Assembly (NCBI GenBank): GCA_030605085.1
Contig: JAUWBH010000172.1
Span: 1 to 12,833, forward strand
From: Promethearchaeota archaeon
Lineage (GTDB): Archaea; Asgardarchaeota; Lokiarchaeia; Sigynarchaeales; SOKP01
Direction: 5' to 3'
DNA length: 12,833 bases
The notes under the pieces are model-generated. The model was not told the origin of the DNA, did not search any database, and saw nothing but the letters and a program-made list of their open reading frames with translations. Below, piece after piece: positions 7,130 to 12,833 of the stretch; position 1 is the stretch's first letter, and every line of letters begins with the position of its first letter. The position numbers and the translations under genes were made by a program.

Positions 7130-7538
7130 TTGCCAATTGGGATATTGGTTATTAGGTGGGATAATGAAATTGGACCAATTAACGAAGGTTTTTTCCCAGA
7201 TAATTTGAAGATTACGAATAATTTACTCACACAGGTTTATAGTTCACATCGTTATCAATCTTTAAAACCTGGTTTTGCTTCAATTTCATTAAAAAACAAT
7301 AAGGTCGTTTCATTCTTTTCGGGCGTTGGAGAAGATTACATTTCTGTTGAGAATTATGTAATAGCTTTATTGCTGAGGCGCGATGAAATAGAATGTAATT
7401 GAAGACATTCTACATTAAAAGCCTCATAAATATCGGGAAATTTTAAAGAAGATCGCAGCAGAACTTCTCGATAAAATTCCTGATGGTACCTTTAAGGATG
7501 TTTTACCCGATTTATACCATGAGTTAGCAAAAATTTAA
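7130..7538 (+). CDS. Small longin-like protein of Asgard type, frame interrupted by a 31-nt insertion
   Basis: The first frame (86 codons from TTG 7130) encodes MPIGILVIRWDNEIGP, then LLTQVYSSHRY and ending in ALLLRRDE. A few codons later it hits TGA at 7400-7402. From 7419 another frame encodes KPHKYREILKKIAAELLDKI and FKDVLPDLYHELAKI, ending in TAA at 7536-7538. Removing 7388-7418 joins them without loss to give 125 residues. The alternating beta/alpha pattern and RWD..GP opening resemble longin/roadblock-like domains common in Asgard archaea, where they are linked to small GTPases; that resemblance is from memory. No membrane segment. The intact second half with sensible residues argues against long-standing decay. 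Either this is a recent frameshift or the 31 nt are spliced from the mRNA. Confidence 0.72.
7388..7418 (+). other. Candidate BHB intron inside a protein-coding gene
   Basis: The 31-nt segment breaks the longin-like frame. As RNA with its flanks it folds as follows. Outer stem: UGAGGC (7374-7379) with GCCUCA (7421-7426). Central helix: GAUG (7382-7385) with CAUU (7413-7416), one G-U pair. 5' bulge: AAA (7386-7388). Inner stem: UAGAAUGU (7389-7396) with ACAUUCUA (7405-7412), perfect, with an 8-nt loop. 3' bulge: AAAA (7417-7420), opposite GC. Cleaving after the second base of each bulge releases exactly 7388-7418 and joins GAT GAA to AAG CCT in frame. The fold follows the tRNA-intron rule almost fully; splicing itself is inference. 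Confidence 0.6.
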
Positions 7539-7649
7539 TTTACTCAGATTTTTTTCAAATTATTAATATAATTTTTCTATAAATTTTGTTAACGAAAAAC
7601 CTAAAAAGATTATAGAGAATTTGTTAAATAGAGAGTATAAAAGAAGAAT

Positions 7650-8657
7650 TTAGGAAACATCGAATTTTTTAGCAGTGATTTTATCGTCTGTCATGTCGAT
7701 AACTCCAGCATCTGCTAATTTTAGAACTTCTCTTTTCAGCAAAACAATTGGAGCACCAACAGCATTCTTTAGATCTTCTAAGGAAATCGATCCCACTTCT
7801 TGAATTATAAAAAATGAACGATAAATAGGATCTTCTTCCATTAATTTTTTCAAATTATCGAGATAATATATTTTATGATAGTTTTCTTCCTTAAATTTTT
7901 TTAAATCAGTCATACTTGCTTCTTGGTGTTTGATTTTATCCTTTAACTCGTTATTTTTAACGCTTAAAACCTCTGCTTTTTTAAATATATCTCCATACTT
8001 TTCAGACATTTCTTTTGCTTCAGCGATTTTTTCTTGATATTCTATTTTTTGATCAAGAAATTCTTTTTCTAATTTCGTAATATTAGCTTTTAATGCCATC
8101 CTTTCTTCTGAGTGTTCGATTTTCATTTGTTCAATTTCTTTTTTAAATTGTACGTCTTCTTCTAAATCTTCAACTCTATTTCTAAAATCTTTTGCAATTT
8201 CATCAGCGCTGCGTAGCTTGTTCTGCAGAGTTTTCATAGCCTCATTTTTAATGATAATTTCTGTATTCTTTTGAGCCAATTCTATTTTTAAGTTACTGAT
8301 TGTTTCTAAAGCTGCTTCTATTTTTATTTGAGTAGGATTCATTCTTTTTAGAGTTAATTCTAATTCTTTTGAAGCTTGAGTAAATTCACCTCTAGTATGT
8401 TCTAATTCTAATTCCTTTTCTTTAATCAGCGCTCTCTGTGTCCCAATAATGTCTCTTAATTCTTGTATATCGTCGGGTACATTTACCATCTTAGAGATTT
8501 GTGCCTTTTGTTTTTCAATTACATCTGTCTGTTCGCTTATAATTCTTTTTTGTTTCTCCGCTAATATTGTTAATCTTTCTATTTTTTCTTCCATACGAGA
8601 GGATTTCTTTTCTTTTTTTTCGATTCCGTCGATTAAATTTTTTAAATCTTTAGGCAT
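7650..8657 (-). CDS. Long coiled-coil protein with C-terminal winged-helix domain
   Basis: A 335-residue cytoplasmic protein. Residues about 8-250 are almost entirely charged heptad-like sequence rich in Glu, Lys, Ile and Leu, with no Pro apart from short breaks (VPDD near 61, MNPTQ near 105). This predicts long coiled coils and probable dimerisation. Residues about 260-335 look globular. IYRSFFIIQEVGSISLEDLKNAVG followed by VLLKREVLKLADAGVIDM and DDKITAKK has the helix-turn-helix plus wing pattern of a winged helix, often used for DNA or protein binding. No catalytic motif is seen. Possible roles include chromosome organisation, scaffolding or regulation; none can be chosen. The start ATG at 8657 has no Shine-Dalgarno but a TATA-like box 28 bases upstream, which suggests a leaderless mRNA. 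It diverges from the giant gene at 9062. Confidence 0.85.
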   Translation of the reverse strand: MPKDLKNLIDGIEKKEKKSSRMEEKIERLTILAEKQKRIISEQTDVIEKQKAQISKMVNVPDDIQELRDIIGTQRALIKEKELELEHTRGEFTQASKELELTLKRMNPTQIKIEAALETISNLKIELAQKNTEIIIKNEAMKTLQNKLRSADEIAKDFRNRVEDLEEDVQFKKEIEQMKIEHSEERMALKANITKLEKEFLDQKIEYQEKIAEAKEMSEKYGDIFKKAEVLSVKNNELKDKIKHQEASMTDLKKFKEENYHKIYYLDNLKKLMEEDPIYRSFFIIQEVGSISLEDLKNAVGAPIVLLKREVLKLADAGVIDMTDDKITAKKFDVS

Positions 8658-8679
8658 GGTTATTCTTATCTCTATTTTG

Positions 8680-8690
8680 ATTTTAAATAG
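8680..8690 (-). promoter_or_regulatory. TATA-like box for the coiled-coil/winged-helix gene
   Basis: On the - strand CTATTTAAAAT lies about 28 bases before the ATG at 8657. This is typical of leaderless archaeal promoters, and no ribosome binding site precedes this ATG. Confidence 0.4.
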
Positions 8691-8727
8691 TAAAGGTAAT
8701 GCATTTATTTATTTTTTTTTAATACGA

Positions 8728-8750
8728 TACTCTATAACTAATATAGAGTA
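8728..8750. repeat. Perfect 9-bp inverted repeat between divergent genes
   Basis: TACTCTATA (8728-8736) and TATAGAGTA (8742-8750) are exact reverse complements separated by ACTAA. The dyad sits about 40 bases upstream of the left gene's TATA-like box. It could be an operator for a dimeric regulator. Confidence 0.45.
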
Positions 8751-9044
8751 ATGTTTTAAATAATTATCAGAATTAAAAGAAAATTTGAGTGATTTATTTC
8801 GTTTTCACAAAGTTTTTTTGCCAACGCTAAGGAATTAGCTATAATTTTAGATGAGTCCTTATTCTAATTAATAATACTCCTAACCATTAGAATGAAGAAT
8901 TTTCAATTTTCTTCCATTCAGGTTTTTCATGATCTGAAAAACTATTAATAACGCCAAAGAACATGATTAAAACTTTTTCGTTAAAGATAACTTTAAATTG
9001 AAGTTCTTTTATAAAATTTCCAGAAAAAGAAAGATTTAATATTC

Positions 9045-9052
9045 AAAGGAGA
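9045..9052 (+). promoter_or_regulatory. Shine-Dalgarno site of the giant gene
   Basis: AAAGGAGA ends nine bases before the ATG at 9062; the GGAG core is complementary to the 3' end of 16S rRNA. It fixes the start codon. A TATA-like CTTTTATAAAATTT about 30 bases further upstream would give a short leader. Confidence 0.7.
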
Positions 9053-9061
9053 TATTTTAAG

Positions 9062-12000
9062 ATGGGTTTTAAGCGCGTAAGTAAAAAAGAATTAGAAAGT
9101 AGCTATTATCCAGTTTTCGTTGGAGTACCATTAACTAAAGGAGAATTAGCATTTAAAGAGGTAAAAGTAGATGTTATTAATGAAGAAACTTTATTTTATG
9201 AGTATGATAATAAAGATAAACTAAAAAATATATCCGGAAAAGGTTTTTTATCTATTATTAACAATTCAATAAAGGATCGGATTTGGAATACTAAATTAAA
9301 ACTTTCTGGTCCGCAAATTATAAATTTGGATTTTGATAAAGAAATATATTTAGAAAATATTGACCCTTTAAATAATAAAATTATTAATTACAATATTATT
9401 TCTAACGAGAGTATCCCTGATCCGTTAAAAATCACGGAAAAGATGGAACTTTCCAATATACAACAAAATATTACCAATAGCCCCGAAAAGATTCATAATG
9501 AGAGATATATACTTGTATTCGGAAAGGAAAATATTCTAAAATTTACAATTACGATTGTTAATGTCTCATTTTTTTTATTTCAAGATATTACATTTATAAA
9601 AAAATTTTCTAAAGATTTTTACGATATAGAATCAATTTCTGAAGTTCTATTTGATAATGGAGAATTAAAATGGAAAATTCCGGAATTAAAACCAAGCGAC
9701 AAAATTCAATTAACATTCTCTATAAAAGTTAACCCTAAAACAAAAGAAAATATTGGAACCGGGACCATTGAAATATATGGAAAAATTTTATCCTCGACGC
9801 AAAAGGCTCTTTCAGGTGTAGAAGTAGTTACATTTTCAGCATATTCACACGCAAAACATTCTATTAGGATAAAAGAAGATGAAGACGAATTAGATAAATG
9901 GGAATGTTCTTTAAATTTTAAAAACAGCAGCGAATTCGATATGATATTGAAATCCATACTTGTATTAGATGAATATAAAAATCATAAATTCATTGACGCT
10001 GAATTAGAAAAATTTATTCCTCCTGATGAGAGTTTCACTACCGAAATTTGGGAGGTTGAAAATAAAGCAGAACCTAAGTTTTTAAGAAAATTAAATTATA
10101 CCGTTATGTATGAAACCAAATATTCAGGTATTATTCAAAAATTTATTGATCAAGAAAATTTTGAGATTGTTGATATTCAATTTGAAAAGATTTTTTCTGA
10201 AAAATTTCTCGTTCAATCAAGCAATTTATTAATGGAAAAATCAATAGTAAACAATTTAATTAGAGTAAAAAATGTAGGCACTGCTCTTATAGATGGCATT
10301 TTAATTAGAGAAGTAATCCCCGAAGATTTTATGATTCCAACCAGAAAAACAAAATTTAAAATCTTACATTCTTCTGGAAAAAAATGTTCTGATAATTTCG
10401 AAATAAAAATATCCCCAAGTCCAACAGGTACATCCAATAATTTTATTTTAGAGATCTTAGTGAATTTAAACGATAATAAAACTAAATCTTTCCTTAATTT
10501 AAATGAATTTTTAGAAATAACCTATCCTCTTTACATTATATCTCCAAAATACAGTAATGAATATCAATTCCCAATTGAAGTTATCTCGTACTTCTCAAAA
10601 TACAAAGAATTGAAAGATCAAATTAATAATAATTTCTATTTCAATAAGCATAATTTACTTACTGACCGCCAACTTTCTTTAAGATTAGGTCAATTTCGCC
10701 ACAAATTGGAAATTAATAAAATCATTCATACAATAGAAAATGTAAACGACTACACAGTTATTATTACGATCAAAAATACATCAAATAAAGAGGCTAAAAA
10801 TATAGTCATCTTAGATTCATTTCCAAAATTATTTGAATTTCACTCTTCAAATGTAGAATGTGAGATAATTGAAACAATTGATGACCAAGAATATGGGATT
10901 TCTTTTAATATAGATAGTATTTTGCCAAATAACGAAACAGAAATAAAATACAAAATAAAAGATACAATCGGAAGTAATATTGATTATTCTGAATATGAAC
11001 CTTTTATATTTGAATGGGGAACGCATCTTTCTCCGTCTTTAATTGAATCTGAAGAAGAAATGTTATCAGTTAAACCAAAAGAAATTTCTATTATTAACGA
11101 AGAAGACTTACAATTCCAATACGATAATAATGGTACTCTTAGAGAGCTTTCTGGAAATGGATTTGTCTCTGTAAAAAATACTTCAACGAAGAATCAAATA
11201 TGGAATTCTCAACTTAAACTTTCGGGTCCACAGATCATAAATATGAAATTAGAAAAAAATACTAATTTTGGAATCATCGCGCCAGAATCAAGTAAAAAAA
11301 TTAAATATAGCATAAAATCTGCAGTTAATATACCAGATCCATTAAAAATTATCGAAAAAATCAACATCACGAATACTGATGTCCAAAAAATAAACCTAAC
11401 CGCTTCATCTTTAAATATCCTGAGGATCGAAAAGTTAGCGATGAAAAAAGCTTTAGAAAAAAAAGAAATTCAAGAAAAATTCGATTCTGTTAAATTAAAA
11501 TTAGATATTGGAAAGAGGAATTTAGACAATGCTACCAGAGAATTAGACGAGTTAATTGCTAAAAAGGATGAATTAAGCGAGATTTTGAAAACAAAGGACG
11601 AAGAACTTAACAAATTATCAGACGCGAAAGCAGAAACCTTAAGATCTAGGTTTATGGAAACTTTTGGAGATAGTGAAATTACAAAAACTCACGCAGATTC
11701 TTCAATAAAAGAAATTCAAAGTCAAATATTCGACCAAAATGATGAAATTATTAGAATTGAAAAAGAATCTAAAGAAAAAGAGAATCTTGCCATAAAAGAA
11801 GTTGACGAAAAATATAACCCTCAAATAAAAGAAATAGAAAAAAAAATAGATGTTAAAGAAGCCACCTTATCCGAAGCCACTGAAAAATTAAAAAGTTGGA
11901 CTTTAATTAGAAAAGATTTAAATTCCTCAGTAAAAAGCTTGAAAAAAGAGCACTCAACTTTAACTAAGAACAAATCTAAAGAAATTAGCAAGAATATTAA

Positions 12001-12833
12001 AGTAGTTTCGTCAGTTAGGAAAACTAAATTAAGAGACCCTGCAAATCAAACTCCTGAGAAAAAAGCTCAGATTGAGGAAGAATTTTTAACGAAATCAGCT
12101 GCTGCGAAACAAGAAATCAACGATAAATTTGATCCTCAACTTAAAGAGTTTAAAGAACAATTAACAAATAAAGAAGCTGAACTTTCAGAGGCAAAATTAA
12201 AAGTTGGAGAATGGAAATCAAAAAAACAAAAAATTGAAAATTCCATAAAAAATTTGAGACATGAACATAAAGCATTATTAAAAGAAAAGTCAAATCTTCT
12301 GAATAAATTATTAACAGAAATTTCTCAGGAAAAAAACCTTAAAATAAAAGAAATTGACCTTCAAATCGTTCTGAAAGAAGATCAAATAGAGAAGATCAAA
12401 GACAGAGCTGCTAAAGAGGAGATAATTGAGGAAGGAATTGAAAATGAGTACTCCCCTCAAGTAGCAAGTATAGAATCAATATTAAGTGTTGAACAGAATA
12501 ATTTAGACGAGGTAATTGAAAAAGATAACGCATGGTCTAAAAAAAAGAGAATATTAAATGTGTCTGTAAAAAAGTTGAAGGAAAGATACGATACAATAAG
12601 TCAGATGAAACTGGATCTAGAGGCAGAATCTAAATTTTCAGAGGAAAATGCAAATCCCGTGCTAATTCATGGAATAGAAAATATCCTTGAAATCACTATT
12701 AGCATTGAAAATATTTCCTCGTATACGTTTCAAAATGTTAGATTAATTAAGAAAATACCTAAAGAATTCTACGATATCAAATCTAAATATGAAATAATGT
12801 TAAAAAAAGGTGAATTAGAATGGGAAATTTCCG
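9062..12833 (+). CDS. Giant beta-sandwich and coiled-coil protein, 3' end outside the window
   Basis: The frame stays open from ATG 9062 to the window edge, more than 1257 residues. No signal peptide or membrane segment is visible, so it is probably cytoplasmic. Residues 34 to about 790 are made of several beta-rich modules. Stretches such as NILKFTITIVNVS and YTVIITIKNTSNKEAKNIV followed by DSFP recall DUF11-like or Ig-like sandwiches. A module starting near 34 is repeated near 674: LKLSGPQIIN occurs around Gly83 and Gly722, and IPDPLKI at 118 and 757, both 639 residues apart. In the second copy a coiled coil (about 790-1195, rich in Glu and Lys) interrupts the module, which resumes near 1200 with ENILEITISIENIS. 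The coiled coil holds three units of about 105 residues. This looks like a structural or scaffold protein; its function is not known to me. Confidence 0.92.
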   Translation, partial: MGFKRVSKKELESSYYPVFVGVPLTKGELAFKEVKVDVINEETLFYEYDNKDKLKNISGKGFLSIINNSIKDRIWNTKLKLSGPQIINLDFDKEIYLENIDPLNNKIINYNIISNESIPDPLKITEKMELSNIQQNITNSPEKIHNERYILVFGKENILKFTITIVNVSFFLFQDITFIKKFSKDFYDIESISEVLFDNGELKWKIPELKPSDKIQLTFSIKVNPKTKENIGTGTIEIYGKILSSTQKALSGVEVVTFSAYSHAKHSIRIKEDEDELDKWECSLNFKNSSEFDMILKSILVLDEYKNHKFIDAELEKFIPPDESFTTEIWEVENKAEPKFLRKLNYTVMYETKYSGIIQKFIDQENFEIVDIQFEKIFSEKFLVQSSNLLMEKSIVNNLIRVKNVGTALIDGILIREVIPEDFMIPTRKTKFKILHSSGKKCSDNFEIKISPSPTGTSNNFILEILVNLNDNKTKSFLNLNEFLEITYPLYIISPKYSNEYQFPIEVISYFSKYKELKDQINNNFYFNKHNLLTDRQLSLRLGQFRHKLEINKIIHTIENVNDYTVIITIKNTSNKEAKNIVILDSFPKLFEFHSSNVECEIIETIDDQEYGISFNIDSILPNNETEIKYKIKDTIGSNIDYSEYEPFIFEWGTHLSPSLIESEEEMLSVKPKEISIINEEDLQFQYDNNGTLRELSGNGFVSVKNTSTKNQIWNSQLKLSGPQIINMKLEKNTNFGIIAPESSKKIKYSIKSAVNIPDPLKIIEKINITNTDVQKINLTASSLNILRIEKLAMKKALEKKEIQEKFDSVKLKLDIGKRNLDNATRELDELIAKKDELSEILKTKDEELNKLSDAKAETLRSRFMETFGDSEITKTHADSSIKEIQSQIFDQNDEIIRIEKESKEKENLAIKEVDEKYNPQIKEIEKKIDVKEATLSEATEKLKSWTLIRKDLNSSVKSLKKEHSTLTKNKSKEISKNIKVVSSVRKTKLRDPANQTPEKKAQIEEEFLTKSAAAKQEINDKFDPQLKEFKEQLTNKEAELSEAKLKVGEWKSKKQKIENSIKNLRHEHKALLKEKSNLLNKLLTEISQEKNLKIKEIDLQIVLKEDQIEKIKDRAAKEEIIEEGIENEYSPQVASIESILSVEQNNLDEVIEKDNAWSKKKRILNVSVKKLKERYDTISQMKLDLEAESKFSEENANPVLIHGIENILEITISIENISSYTFQNVRLIKKIPKEFYDIKSKYEIMLKKGELEWEIS

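Larger units (their letters stand above)
8658..9061. other. Divergent intergenic region with promoters on both sides
   Basis: These 404 bases separate two divergent coiled-coil genes. They hold a TATA-like box for the left gene (8680-8690), a perfect 9-bp dyad (8728-8750), and a probable TATA box (about 9008-9019) and Shine-Dalgarno for the right gene. A 51-codon - strand frame without a usable start (8887-9042) has protein-like composition but is not called as a gene. Confidence 0.6.

Noticed and set aside
8449..8751. 100-codon + strand frame rich in Ser, Phe and Ile
   Set aside because: Antisense to the coiled-coil gene; apparent membrane segments come from reversed Glu/Lys codons.
9706..10437. 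Two - strand frames of 74-83 codons
   Set aside because: They lie inside the continuous giant + strand frame and show no start signals or recognisable domains.
1..12833. CRISPR array, insertion sequence, prophage or attachment sites
   Set aside because: No regularly spaced direct repeats, transposase, terminal inverted repeats, integrase or duplicated tRNA end were seen.

Overview
The window (about 30% G+C) looks archaeal. It carries a type II tRNA-Leu(UAA) without an encoded CCA end and with two introns. One intron sits at the standard 37/38 position in a textbook bulge-helix-bulge (BHB) fold. TATA-like boxes lie 25-30 bases ahead of several start codons, and a few genes have Shine-Dalgarno sites. 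A small RWD..GP protein of longin-like type and very long cytoplasmic-looking coiled-coil proteins suggest an Asgard (Lokiarchaeota-like) genome. That placement is inference.

Layout. 1-892 (+): C-terminal three quarters of a thiolase cut by the window edge. 971-2572 (+): galactokinase-family GHMP sugar kinase. 2601-2990 (-): stand-alone CheY-like receiver. 3158-4425 (-): a DUF4332 helix-hairpin-helix / transglutaminase-like gene interrupted by an in-frame TAA and a 29-nt frame-breaking insertion at the catalytic Cys. 4600-4842 (-): small unknown ORF. 4913-5057 (-): tRNA-Leu(UAA) with two introns. 5527-7062 (+): free-standing LAGLIDADG endonuclease. 7130-7538 (+): small longin-like protein whose frame is broken by a 31-nt hairpin insertion. 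7650-8657 (-): coiled-coil protein with a C-terminal winged helix. 9062 to the end (+): a giant protein of more than 1257 residues with duplicated beta-sandwich modules and a coiled coil of about 400 residues, open at the window edge.

Main observation. The longin-like gene at 7130-7538 reads through perfectly if 31 nt (7388-7418) are removed. Those 31 nt and their flanks fold as a near-canonical BHB: 8-bp inner stem, 3-nt 5' bulge, 4-bp central helix, 4-nt 3' bulge and 6-bp outer stem. The cleavage points predicted by the BHB rule are exactly those that restore the frame. A 29-nt insertion in the transglutaminase-like gene also restores frame, and the GDCKDGA active-site motif, when removed; its BHB fold is weaker. 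With the doubly interrupted tRNA nearby, this suggests that the tRNA splicing endonuclease may also process introns of about 30 nt in protein-coding mRNAs here. Decay of the genes (pseudogenes) is the competing explanation. It is favoured for the transglutaminase-like gene by its extra nonsense codon.

The genes do not form one operon or pathway: strands alternate and most genes appear to have their own promoter.
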